Below, piece after piece: positions 44,888-59,100 of a stretch of DNA of 64,000 nucleotides. The translations under genes were made by a program, and so were the position numbers. This DNA is from Paralvinella palmiformis (lineage: Eukaryota; Annelida; Polychaeta; Terebellida; Alvinellidae). Within the stretch, counting starts at the first letter, position 1. Each line of letters starts with the position of its first letter. The notes beneath the pieces were generated by a model that was not told the DNA's origin, ran no database searches, and worked only from the letters and a program-made list of their open reading frames with translations. The stretch spans positions 200,001 through 264,000 of the forward strand of contig JAODUP010000051.1 in assembly GCA_025642065.1 (NCBI GenBank), in the 5' to 3' direction.

Positions 44888-47800
44888 AATATGTAACATG
44901 CAGCCCTCTTCTACAGTGTGATATGCATTTGAATGGAGTGAGTGATGCATGACCATTAATATTAAATAGTACGTGTTTATACCTGGATAGATGCTAGCTA
45001 ACCTGACCGGGCAAACAATCCATATAACAACAATAAGTTTTTATCATTTCTACCAGTCAGTTTAGTGACAGGATCTAGATGCGTAGTCAGCCAGTTTATT
45101 TGTTGCTATATAAGTGTGTAATGTTTTGTGTTCAATAACAAAAATAGTGTATATGAGATGACTAAATTGTTATGGTGTTGTATAATGTTTTTGTTTTGAG
45201 CTGTGTAAACTACCTACTTACTTACATACTCCCTCGTTCATGCTGTGTAGCAAATTATGTAATAGATTTTATAACACACTGTTTTATATACTGCATAAAT
45301 ATTTTAATAATAATATTGATAAATGATGATTAACTATTAATAAACTATTGTACATTCTTCTGTCAAGTGAAAGATGAAGATTACAAGTCATTCAGTAATT
45401 GATTTATGTACATCCAATTTATCAGCTAAATTAATATGAAAAAATGAGACACTGTACATCAGTACATCGATGATATATGTGTACATTTCAATGCCGCTAC
45501 ACGTATACATTATCTGCACCTAGTCACAGGTGTATCACATTATGCAAATATTTAATCAAATATGTCATCACGAACGGGGGAGCCTAATTTAAACAATCTA
45601 TGCGATAGCATTAACATAGAGTAAATATAACACATAGATATTAGAAGACAGAGATTAATATTACAAGCCATACAAATATAAATGTGCATATGTCGGTTTA
45701 TATTGGTTAAGGGAAAAAGACGGCCAACATTAAGTAGATTATAGAATTATATAAAGTAGTACTGTAAATAAGGCTCTCAATTAGATTAAAGAATGGATAA
45801 TTCTATTGTTTATATTTATAAAGAGCAAAACTGATCTTAATTCTATGTGACTATTTTAGATAGAATACAACGTTTATTATATTATTGAGTTGAGATTGGC
45901 TAGGATGTTATTATGGCCCATAATATATAACTGGAACGTATCTCAATATTATCAAAATTATAGTTACTCTACCGCCGCATAATATAAACAATGATGTACA
46001 ATAGAGGATCAGTTACTTAACAGATAGTAATTATCTCCACTGTCAGTGATTTATGACATATCAGAAGATACAGTAAAAACAAATCTCTATCACTGTGTAC
46101 CGTACTAATTGACATAATCTGGATTACGAGTCATTTGATGTCTACTTTTATAGAATCTCGTTACATGGAATGGGACAATAATTGTCCCATTCTTTAAATC
46201 GGCCGATGAACAGATATCATCCGTTCATCAACCGATTTGAATTCCCCTCTAAATGCTTGAGTGTCAACCTGAGTACGACACCGGGCAGGTGTCATTCCGA
46301 GTATTAGCTCTGATGTCGTCATCAGTTAATTTAAATGAAATGATAGTTTTCACGATATTTATATTCTGGATGAAGGCAACATTGCTAACTTCACAGACGT
46401 TCAGTGTCTATACGCGCAGTAATCACGATGTCATCCTTGTTTGATACCTGCCCACTCACATGTCCACTTATTGATAACGGTTTCATGCGGTTCGTTCCAC
46501 TGTCCGCTAACTTCTGCTATCACATTTTTGTCAGAGTCCATTGCTATGCTACATGGTAGAAGATATGTGTAATCAGTTGCTCTCACCATCAAAATAGGTG
46601 TCTAATAATAGGTATACTTGTATTATATAAAGGACAGGTTAGAAGCGCATCAACACTCCGAAAATTTAAAATCTGTTTTTTAAACAGCCAATTTTGAATA
46701 TATATTAAAATATAAATGTTTCTTTCCAGTCTATTAAGACCATTAATAATTATACTTGTTTGTTTTATTATAAAATCTTCAATCCATTATTATATTATAT
46801 CTGCTTTTTATTAATATTTATCATTATGTTGCAGCATATAATTTATGTTTTTACTATGACATGTACATTAGATTGCACTTCCTAATGTGATTATTCCTGG
46901 TAGGGGTGCTATATAAATATGATATTACACATGTATTATTATTATTATTATATAGACAGACAGATAGACAGACAGTCTGACAGATATTTCATAGTTTTCA
47001 TTTATCCATTTCAAGAAGTATTTCCTAGTCGGATATTGATACACCACTTACAGCATTATAACCACGTGACACACGGTTACTGACCACAATTCTCCCATAA
47101 ATGTCTAAATATATTTAAATCAGTAGATGTAACTATAAGTAGACTATGTGGCCATATATTGAATGAGGCTAGTGTTAATGGTGATTATACTCTGTATATT
47201 GTATAACACCAGCTAGTGTTAATGTATGGCGAGCCATTCGTCATCTGCTAATGACATACAGGTGAGTGTGGCTCTTTACCTGTAAATCTGAGCCGACTCT
47301 GTGGCACTGATTGATATTGTATCACGCACACGGGCGTGAGCGTGCGCGCACATGCACACACAAGATAATTCAAATATTTAATGTATATATAGCACAGTGG
47401 CTGTTTTTAAACATTCACTCGTATACCAAGGTTCACAATGTTTCCCCTCATACATCAGGTATGGTTTGGACTGTACAAATGACTGTATAATGACTATAAA
47501 TGACTGTATAGTTGCATTTTTCCTTGGAAGAAGACTTGTGAGACAAATTGAAAGTCTTGTTTACTGTCTTTAATGTCTTAATTATCCAGATGTTGTGGTC
47601 GTCATGTTTGGCTCTCTATGCCAGTGCCTGTTCAGCCATAGCTAAAATAGAGCATTTATTCGCTGTTGATGTGGGGGGGGGGAGTTGTCGTCCTCTTCAT
47701 GATGTCAGATATTAACCAAGCATGTTCTCTAGGAAGAGGCGAAGTGCAATCCTCTATCTTCCACGCACTAAAAGCCATAAATTATATATTTATGGCACGA

Positions 47801-50800
47801 ACACATTGTTAGACGTTAGACACGAAGCTCGGGCGGCAGTGAAAAGACTCCGGAGACTGTGGTGCATGACTGGCTGCCGTAGAGCATTGTCACAAGGACG
47901 GGATGAGTCACTCATGCGGAACAAGAGACTGGTGGTGTGCTGGGAATTGATGGCTACTGGAGCTCGTTCCGTCTGAAGCTAATGCCGCTGGAGGGAGGCC
48001 ACTCTCAGCTGAGCGTTGTGTATGTCTTTTGGTGTATGGGGCTTCATATGGGATTTATCATCGGGAGATGTTAGATGCCGTTCCGTTGCCTTTGGGCTCT
48101 GGACAGCATCGTGTTTTGGTTCACCTGCGTGTTACTTCATGACACGAGTCAACGGGATGAATACTTTATGCTCGTATTTGCCTATCCACAATGGAGAATG
48201 GTAACGACCATTCCCAGCCATAACTGCACCGGTAGTGTGGTTACATCCTGTCTGAGTTGTGCCTGAAGGGTGTTTCATCTTTCACTTCACCTCATTAAAT
48301 TTGAAGATTGCTTTTCCCATTCAGCCTACCCTGCGTCAAAATGTGGCCATGTGATAACAAATATTTTAAATTAGAGCTAGTCCTGAAACATCCCACTAAA
48401 TAAAGTGTTTATTTGGATAAAATCCTTAGCCTAAACCAGATTGTTAACACCTTAGAACAGTTCAGCTAGTTCTTTACACAATAAGGCTATAAATAAGGCC
48501 ATTAATATGACAACAACATTTGTGGTTGTTTTTTTGGAGAGGGGGGAGGGTTTATGAACCCACTGATCTCCTTCCAGATTTCTTTAAAAACATATTTATG
48601 TTCTTCTTAATGTGAGGGTTCACCAGGTACATTAGTTCTCGGGCAGTATTAGCAAATATTTCATCACTCAATAAAGGATTGTTGCTTTAATCATTCCTCA
48701 GATGCTTTTCTGTTTATCTGCTTCCAGGTGATGTCTGTAACCATGGTAACAAGGGTTCCGACCTTATTGGCTCATTGGAGCCATATCATTTTGCCTCGAG
48801 TCCCGTTTCCGCAGAACTGGCATGGTGCGATGGCACTACGGAGAGCACTCACCAGGGTGGTGCTGCCATCAGCTCTGTACCAGGCAGCATGTCTTCAGCC
48901 AGTAGTGGAGGTTAGCCGGCTAACAGAAATGGATTTGATTGTGAAATTGCACTTCGTAATGGTTTCCGCCAAATGGTTGTCTCTTCCTGCAGCCAGATCA
49001 AAATAAACCACGTCGATTGTCACTTTTTTCTAGGTTCCATTACCACCGATAAAAATGCTCCATTCAAATCTGAAAGCACCAGCGACCTTGATCTGGTGCC
49101 CAAAGTCATTCAGGAAGACATCTCAGATGATAAAGGTCATCAGCGGTCATTTTCCTTGGGTGAAACTAAGAAAATGGCAAAACAATGTATGTGGTCACAT
49201 GTTTTTATTATTTTGATACTTTTCTCTCCTTGTGATTGACTGTAGTTGTTTGAAAGAGGATGCTATTTATCAATAAGAAATATAAATATGAAGCATCATG
49301 ACGTCTCTTGGTGAGGCACTTACACGTGATAATTTCCGGTTGTAATTTATTGATTGAGGTTTTATTAAAGTGCATATAGTGTTTTAATGTGGGCTGATAA
49401 TTTAAGGAACCATTCAATTTTTGGCAGTTTACGGAACTATCTTATTGTCGGATTTAATATGTTGTCCGTCTGTTACAGTCAGCTTGGCCAGTAACGAACA
49501 GGAGAAGAAAAGTGTTAAAACACTTTTGTCCAATCTGCTATCAGGATCCGGGACTGATCCTATCCAGATGCCATTGTATGTAGATGAATGAAATTCTGGC
49601 TTTATTTGTGATTTGTAAATGTTTTCCGGATCAAAAGTCCATTATCACGAGTGTAGTTGAATTTTTGAATGATTCAGCTTTTCTTATTGTAACTTAGTGA
49701 TATTAAATTGTATTACCTGTGTGGAAGAGATGCTTTTCTTTGAATAAATTTGTTATGTTAAATTTCTTTACCTGGTAGATAATTTTATTACCTGATAGGT
49801 AATTTTATTACCTCATATTAAACAAAGGCATTATATCTGATGACAATGTCTTTATGTGTTTCTTAAATCAGTCAAAAATATCTATTATCTGAACTCGGCA
49901 AGTAAAGAAGACAATTAACTGTTAGACAGCATATCCATTTCAAGATTTTATTAATAGCTTATAAATCTATTAATGATATGGCACCAGAATACCTGTGTGA
50001 ATTGGTGTACATTAGAAAGTCATCCTGAAAACTCAGGTCATCCAGTCAGATACTATTGCAGGTGCCAGTGTCTCGGCTCAACTCACATGGTGATTGTGCG
50101 TTTAGTGTCGCACCCCCCACTTTGTGGAATAGGTTGCCGACAGATATTAGGAATGCGTCATCTCTTGAAATTTTTTAATCTGTTCTAAAAGCACACCTAT
50201 TCAAGGTCGCTTTCACAGATAAATAATGATTATATTTTGAAATCTCTTATAGGTTTTTTTACAGACATATTATTATATTACATATTATTTGTACAGCGCC
50301 TTTGAATGGCTCCTGCTAGTAAGGGCGCTTTATTAAATATACATTATTATTATTATTATTAACTGTTCACTCGGATATTTTCAGTTCTGTTGATGAACAT
50401 CATATTATAAAACAAACTCCACCATCTATAGATACAATAGCAGTTATTATATATGATCAAGAACCAAGTTCCATTATATCCTATGCTCTGAGGTAAGTTA
50501 TTTCGTTTTTCTTCTCGTTTTATATTTGTTACCTGAAGCAATGGTAAGGCCATTTTACTTATTCCATTTGTGAATGTTAACATAGAAATGTGTATATTAT
50601 TGTATTGTGCTAGCTCATGGAGCACACACCTGTATTTAGAATAAATTATACAGGAAGTCTCCAGATTTTTGGATCAAATCCCAGTGGTATCTGTGTTCGA
50701 GACTGAACAAAGCATTCATCAACTCTGTTCATATTTTCTTTCTCTAGCTGAAGATTTCTTTTTGCACAATTTTTCGTGTAATATTTACAATTATTGCATT

Positions 50801-53800
50801 TTCCAGCTCACCTGAATATGAGAAAAAACTTCAAGAGCTCAGTATGCAGCAGATGAAGGAGGAAACAAAAGACAGGTAAGTGACATATCGCTAACCAAAT
50901 TTATCAAATGTTTATAATCCTCACAATGATAAGGCCATTGTTTTTTGAATACCGGTACTTGTTTTACAAACCTGACAATCACAGCTGAAACCCGCCAGTC
51001 ACAGCTGAAACCCGCCAATCACAGCTGAAACCTGCCAATCATAGCTGAAACCTGTCAATCACAGCTGAAACCTGCCAATCACAGCTGAAACCTGCCAATC
51101 ACAGCTGAAACCCGCCAATCACAGCTGAAACCTGCCAATCACAGCTGAAACCTGCCAATCACAGCTGAAACCTGCCAATCACAGCTGAAACCTGCCAATC
51201 ACAGCTGAAACCTGCCACTGGGAAATAAAATTTACTTTTATTCTTTTTATTATTATTTTTAAGTTAACACCGGAAATGGATTAGGCTACCACACGACCTA
51301 CTGGTAATCCAAGATGGTGACAAGTCATGAATCATCAGTGAAGAGTAAACAATAGACATGTCACTGTCAGTCTAATTGAAGATGGTGACATGTCAGTTCC
51401 ACTTCAAAATTATCTCAGTTATTTCTACAGTAAGTCGGTCTTCAAGCCTAGAAATATTGTAAATTTAAACTAATTTTAAGTCCCTCTCACTGAGAAACAC
51501 ATACATAGTTCGAACTTTGCAGAGATCTGCTTAAAATCGCAATTGAAAATATCGGCGTGATAAGGCTAGCGCTGATAAAAGAATGTGTACAGTAGCCTTA
51601 TCATGGTGATATTTTCATTGGCTGTTTTAAGTAGATCTCTGCAAAGTTTGAATTATTTATGTGTTTCTCGATGAGTGGGAAGTTATAATTAGTTTAAATT
51701 TAAAAGATTTCTCAGCTTTCAAAGTTGAACTGGACTGTCACAATCTTCAGTTAGCCTGATGGTGATATGTCTATTGTTTACTTTTTGCTGACGATTCATG
51801 ATCAAAAGAAAATTATAAAGTCTCAAAAAGCTCTCAAAGAGAGATTGTGAAATCCCAACTAAAGGAAGAATATGTTATAGAAAACATTATTGTGGGCCAC
51901 ACGATCATTGAGGAACACACAGTGGATATCATTGTCAAACTGAATTTGAATATCAAGTAAAAATAAAATATAAAATGAGAGCAATCCAGAATATACATTG
52001 ATAAATGGTTGGGTACCGAATCTTCCAAATCTTCCAGGAACTATAACTTTGTGTCAATTTTTTTCTACCTACCCTACGTTTTCAGCAATTTATTTAGTTT
52101 TTGTCCTGACAGACCGAGCTTAATTTTTGTAAGGAAATTTTCCGGTAAAACAAGTATTCAAAAATCAATGGCCTTATGAGAATTTGTTGTCATGTCTGTC
52201 TCTTATGTATTACAGTCCCTACACGAGACGGAAGTACACAGATTCGGCAACTTCATCATCCGATGGCCAAGATCAGTCTGAATCAAGTAAGTTAAAAAGG
52301 GCCAGGACATCTTGATGGTGTAGTTGTCAGAGTACCATGCTGCAAACCTTGAGGGTTCATCTTCCGATCATACCTGTGTTTAATATTATGCAATAATACT
52401 TATTGTTGTTGTAAGACAAAATTTATTTTGTGTTTAATAAACATGCTAAAGTACTGTACTATAAAAATTATTAGAATTTTATATTTTAAAAACCCCTTAA
52501 AGGTTTGAACAGTAAAAGAAAATTCAGAACAGGTAGTTAGAATGACAAATCCATTAAGTAGTTTGGGATTCTCCAGCAATTCACTCCTCAGTCGTAGTTT
52601 CCGGATGTGACCAGTGTCTAAACGAGGCTAAACAACTCTAAATCACTTGAGACAGAAAAAAATAAGTGATTTTTGCTATTTCTGAATAAATTTGTCCTGT
52701 CTTACAATATACGTGTTGCTGTGTTTTATGGTAATTTTTGTGCAGACGGCGGGGTAAATGGACCAAACAACCTACAGGGGGTAATGAAATGAATTCAAGG
52801 ATGAAACATCTTTCAGACTAAGATCAGTTTGGGGTTTGGGGTTCTGTGGCCAGTCACACTAACAGTTAAGTAATGGAGTTTCTCTTCACGTTTCAGTGAC
52901 AAGCATTTTTGGCTACGTTTAGTCGCCATGAATATAAAATTGTTAACACAACTATTTGCCATTATCGTGAACAAGAAAATCCGATCTTAGTTTTTTAAAT
53001 CTATACACAGTTTTCAGTGTATTTATTATAAAAAACGATACTTGAGTAGGGCAAGTTTGTGAGTGTTTTGTTTAACATCAGTTTTGATCACACCTGGGCC
53101 ATATGTCCCAGGTGTGATCATCATGATGATTATGTTCATCATGATCATCATGATCATCATAATGATGGTGCTTAAAAACACTGAAATACAACTATTGTCA
53201 CTATTACTGCTATTGCTACTAATACTACTACTACTACTACAACTAACACCAATACTATGACTGCTACCACTACGATGAGTACTACTGTTACTACTGCTAC
53301 TACTACTTTAACTACAAATGCTGCTGCTTCTGTTACAACAACAATAATAACAACAACTACTAGATCAACCATATTACTGTTTATGTGACAACAACAATAG
53401 CAGCTACAACTACTGCTGCCACTACAAGAATACTACTATAATTATTAATACTATCTTTAGTTGTATTAGAGCGTCAGTTTCCTTGTTTACTTTCAGATTT
53501 GTCTCGTAAAAGTATGTTGTCCTTTTTCCGTGGAGCTAGTAGCTCCGGTCGTGACCGGAGCCCTATTCACCAGGGGTCAGCACGTGTCTGTTCCGCTTCT
53601 GCCAAATCATTCGATATAGAAGCTGTGAAGTATACGCCATCCAAAGAAAAAGACAGTTCCGAAGATATAGGTCTGTCTTGAGCGTTCACTTAACTTGGAG
53701 CAAGAGTGGGGGGGGTTTCCAAACCCTGTTTGAATCCACCATATGGCAGCTAAATAGGGAATAATGATTTGATTTAATTCAGCAGTATGGATAAATCTTG

Positions 53801-55637
53801 GCTTAAAAAATAAATAGGTTGCTGTTTATTATACTGGTTACTGGTACCGGAATGTTTTAGAAAAATATTTGGTCTTATGCTGGATTAGAATAATGTTTCT
53901 ATGGTGAATCATTAGATCTTTGTGCCATATGGCATTGACAGGATTCAGATGAGATGTCCCCCCCCCCCCAAAACCCCAGTATGACAAAAAGTGTGTCTTA
54001 AACTTAAGTTTAATCTGCATTTGTCTGTTGAAAACGCTCATGCATCCAGCAAATCAGTGGATGGGTTTATTTTTATTTTGACTGTCGTAGCTTTGATAAA
54101 AGTTGATGACAGTTGATATGTTCTTGTAACGTAGACTTACGCATAACCATGCTACTGTATGTACAGTGTTCCCCATCTTGAGCTATCTCATTAAATAACA
54201 TAATGTACAGAAATTAAAATTTAATATACCATAAATGCCATATTTAATGGATACAAAATTATCCTAAAGTTTTCCTAAAATTATCCTAAAACGGCAGCCA
54301 GTTTTCTTGGAACACATTTTCTTCAAATAAATAAATTGTTGATAATCTCTCAGTATTATGATTTGAAAAGTTAAATCATCATACTGTCTGCGACATTCTT
54401 GTTCAATATGATAAATGGCTAAATATTATCTATTGCATGTCAAGTTAGTGTGGGACATTAATCTGAAATAATTCCTTACATCACAATTCTCAAATAAATT
54501 TGTTGAAATGTACGAGTCGTCTTAACAAAGGTTAGTGGGGGGTTTACTAGGTTTGTTTGTCAAATAGCATGCTGTATTGTTGGATTGAATATATAGTCAA
54601 ACCTGCTCTTAACGCTATCTGTCTGGAAGCCCCACCTGCCATTAAGCACCACCTTTCCAAAGTCCTGATGCAGGTCCCATTCAAACTGACCTGTCTTGTG
54701 CCTACCCCCCCTCCCAACCTGACACAACCAAAAGCCATAGTGTCATGGTCCCCAATCAACAATATTATCTGTTAAACAACCGCCAGTTGCAATAATTTGA
54801 TTGAGGATTTATTAGCATGATTGAGCGCTGATTGTGATTGGCTGAACATCACCAACATATTGACCAATGATAGCTCTTCCCCAGTTATGTCTCTGATGCT
54901 GTGTATGACGTTTTGTGCTGACGGTATCTTGGCTAGTGGTCTTTGCTATTTGCATTGTTATGTAATTGTTATATGATTTCAACACACCTTGAGTAAAGGT
55001 AATTCCTGCTTGAGCATCTCTTGTTAGAAATATGCAAACTTAAAACTGATAAAGTCTTTATTTTACAATTCTAATTACAACCTCTATAAATATTTTGGAT
55101 ATAAATTGTCAGCAAATTTCTTGATTAATCACATTATACTTTTGATATTCCACCGTGTGCTCTATTCCTGACATATTAAACATTGTGATATTAAGAAACA
55201 ATGATCATCTGTATGGATTCCATACATGGGATTTAGATAAGGCTGTTTTTTTACCTACGGTGAGTGACAATTTCATGTGTGATTCATCTGACAATGATGA
55301 AATCCCTTTGTCTATGCTGCGGCTATCTAAGGACTTGTTTAGTTGTGAATATGAGAACCTTCCAGGTATAGACAGTCATATCCAAACATGTCAACCTTTT
55401 GCTGACTGGCATCTTCCAGTCAGAGAGTTGCTAGCCGAGTGAGCTCCGCATTGCACCCACTCCCACCACTTGACAGAACACAATAATGCATACAAGAATT
55501 AAGAACGTTTGCTCTGCATACTGGCATTGGAACATTCCTGGATCGCATCCTGGACCTACAGGATATGACTGTCACAATAAGGATGAATTAATCACTAAAG
55601 CAGAGCAAGATAAATGACTTTTTTACATAATTAGATT

Positions 55638-55682
<45 letters not shown>

Positions 55683-55804
55683 TCTACATGCAAATCTGTA
55701 TTAAGAATGTGTATAAATGAATAAAAATAAATAGTATGTACTCTATGTTGTTCAGTCACCGGAAATACAAACTAATTAAGTGCAGGGGGTTTAAGAGCAG
55801 GTTT

Positions 55805-55857
<53 letters not shown>

Positions 55858-56160
55858 TTTCTAACCATCTGGATGCAGGTTTCATGAGACTACAGGTTAT
55901 TGAGTGCACAGTTAATATAACCTAAATTCTATTACAGATGAGCCAGATTTTGCATTCTTCTCTCAGAATTCTGACAAGTGTTCAGCAGCTGGTGTTGGTA
56001 TGAAGTCAAACAAGGAACAGACAGACAACTGTCATATTGAACTGCGTAAGTATCTAGATATGTCAATTGTGAAGAATTAATAACAGACTTATGTAAACAT
56101 TAGTTTAAAGTGTGTGTGTGTGTGTGTTATGGTACATAACACACACACACACACACACAT

Positions 56161-56199
<39 letters not shown>

Positions 56200-59100
56200 A
56201 TAATAAAATAATATAAAGGACTTATAGAACTTTCATCCTATATAATGAGTAATGACTGGATGAGGTGATTGAGTACAGCATACACTTACCATAATATAGA
56301 ACAAGGATTCTTGGATTCTATTTATCTCTAAACCTCATTGTATAGGATGCTACACAAATAATATATTATAATTATAATAACAATGGAATATCGAATATAA
56401 ATTCTTTTTTAAAGAAATACTTTTTATTGAGACCTAGATACAGGAGAGAAGACCTTTTATGTTATTCGATTCAAATAGGCAATACCGATTAGACTTGATA
56501 GTATTGGAAATAACTGTAATGAACGATCAACCGAATTGATGAAAATTTGATATGGTAACAGCACATTGCTGCAGTCAAAAGGAAAGTGTCTATTGCCCTA
56601 TTTGATATTAAGCAAGTCAAATGTGTGCTGCCACCAGATAGTCTAAGGACTTTGTATTTTGCATAGATTCATCCACATCTAACCTATGGTATTACGGTAT
56701 GGGGTAATGCGGAACAAAAAACGTAATTAGATGATTAACATTAGTACAGAAAAGGGCAGTACATGTTATTAACAACACATCATATTACAGTCATCATACT
56801 GGTCCAACATTTAAGAAATTAGGAGTTTTAAAGCTGCATGACTTATTTGACTATCACTCTCTTCTCTTTGTACACGACTACCTGTCCAATAAACTGTCAA
56901 GTCCGTTTAACGGGTGTTTTCCAACAAATAGTGACATGCCAAACCCAACAGTCCAAATTGTTTTACGTCCCTAATTACCCATTAACATTTTCTCAGTGTC
57001 AACCTATTGGTTTCTTTCCCACACACGGTGGAATAAATTAATGCCTGAAAATGCTTCAAGGTCACAAAATAAAAGAATAATCAAGTCTATTTTGTTACGA
57101 GATTATCCAGATGTTGTGAGATGTGAAAATACGAGATGTTCTGAATGTCAGTTTAATTTAAATTGAAGCAAGATCAATCTGCTTCTATGATATAGTCATT
57201 TCCTCATTATGATGCCACCTTACTTTTGATGATTGATCTCCCTCGCATTGCATTATTGTTTTTCTTTGTATACTTTTGATAATTGATATCCCATTCCTGG
57301 CTTCGCCCAGTCTCCCCCATTCTCTCTCCTGGGTTTTTCGCAGAAACTTGTGATATGTGTATCTTTTTGTAACTTTTTTCTTTGGGGCCTATGGGAAGAC
57401 AGCTTTAAGTAGCTACACAGGTCCTCCAATTTGTAAATATTTGACTACTATGTTCTATGTGAAATATAAACTGTAACAAATAATATACAAATTGAAAATA
57501 AATATCATTGTCATTTCTGTTTACTATTTGTATACAAAAAGTTAGGTTTTATTTGGCGTATAAAGATTTGGTAAATTAATAATTATGATTGATAAAGGTT
57601 GATAGTGTTTACCTTCTAGAGAGGGAGAAAGAAAAAAGAGATTTGTTTGGCTTTGTTATTTATCATACCTTGGACTTGTGATCACGAAGCAAGCCTCTCA
57701 AAAAATTAGACACTTTTTGAGCATATATGCTAAATACACACAATACAGTATTTAAATTTGAAGACTACCTAATGTGCCAATAATTTTATTCTGATATTTG
57801 TGTTTAATAGAATTCAGTGATAACACTGCCAACTTCTACTGTAAGGTGTATTTTGCTGATAAGTTCAGAAAGCTCAGGCAGTTACTATTCCCAGCAGGTG
57901 AGGAAAGGTGAGTAATGCACATTGGTTCAGTTGTTTTTTATCAGTGTCCTATTGTCATCGATGTTGTGTGACTTACAACTTTATTGTGAACCAGAAAAAT
58001 AGTTAATCTAGAACCTGTCTATTATTGTGTTGTAATGATGTTACTTTTTGGCACTGTATGATTTAGAAACCCTTTATTAAATGACTTTATTCGCATGTTA
58101 CTAAATTAAAGCGAGGATGCTGAATCCGAGCCAGGTATAAAATTAACTTAGTTTATTTGACAGTTTTGACATATCTCACAAACATAAATGTATTGCATGC
58201 ACACACATGCATACACACACAATATATATATATATATGAATCAATTTACAAATCTTTGAGAGCCCACAAAATATCTCCTTCACTAATTAACCCTGTATCA
58301 GCTTATATGGTAATAGTAATAATAATTATAATAATAATAGCAATAACAATAATAGTGGAAATTTAGGCATCTTTCTGACACTGAACTATATTTGAACACA
58401 AGTCCTAGAGGTTTATGCACAACATCACTACCAGTCTGGCCACTGAGATACATCTAATAATTGTTAGTGTTTTTGATTTGGGGTATTTAGCCTCGGTATT
58501 AGTCACATCTGTGACATATGGTTGAGGAGTGACTTCTTAAAGAAACAAAACCTACAAATATAGGTAGGAGATGGATTTGAACCCACAATCTAGAGGTTTG
58601 CTGCACAATGCTCTAACCACTTTGCTATCTGAACATCCAAGCTTCGCTTAATGGTGATGATGATAATAATAATAATAAACTATCATCATTAGTTTAAATA
58701 TGTTGATGCCAAATAAAAGTTATTAAACATTTTGTATCTCATACGAGACTTTGTATTGTAGCATTCTGAAATATGGCAAGGAATAAATCATGAAGTTTAA
58801 GTCAAACAAAATTTTTCTGACTTCTGAAAACAAAATATATTCACACTGCCATATTTGTGTTGTGGCTGAAATAGTCATAGCTGATAAACCTGCACTCATC
58901 ATTTATCTACGACTGGAACATCTTTGAGTGATCGCTTTAACCAAAACATCAATGGGTGAAACATCCGTAGTGAAACTGACTAGAAACACATTTTATAGCA
59001 CCGAGTTCAAATATTACGACTGGTTTCAACATTCGGTTTGACAATAATAAACAATAATAATGTAGATTTAATATAAAATGTCTGTAAAGTGTTTACAGTT

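Larger units (their letters stand above)
20733..48727 (+). other. PIKFYVE: PIKFYVE intron 15 (28 kb) hosting a nested antisense gene
   Basis: The phase-1 donor at 20733 is completed by the phase-1 acceptor at 48727. Within it lie a minus-strand membrane-protein gene (22402-32106 with its promoter), several minisatellites, SINEs and CpG-dense blocks. No further PIKFYVE exon is needed to keep the frame. Confidence 0.85.
54596..55807. mobile_element. TIR DNA transposon relic, Tc1/mariner-pogo type
   Basis: Perfect 17-bp terminal inverted repeats GTCAAACCTGCTCTTAA are flanked by TA on both sides (54594-54595 and 55808-55809). The 1212-bp body holds a decayed open frame (about 55260-55442) encoding SSDNDEIPLSMLRL, possibly a transposase tail. 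The right end sits in a (TA)n tract. Confidence 0.85.

Noticed and set aside
50976..51220. CRISPR-like array of 20-bp repeats
   Set aside because: Units are contiguous with no spacers and lie in an animal intron; it is a minisatellite.
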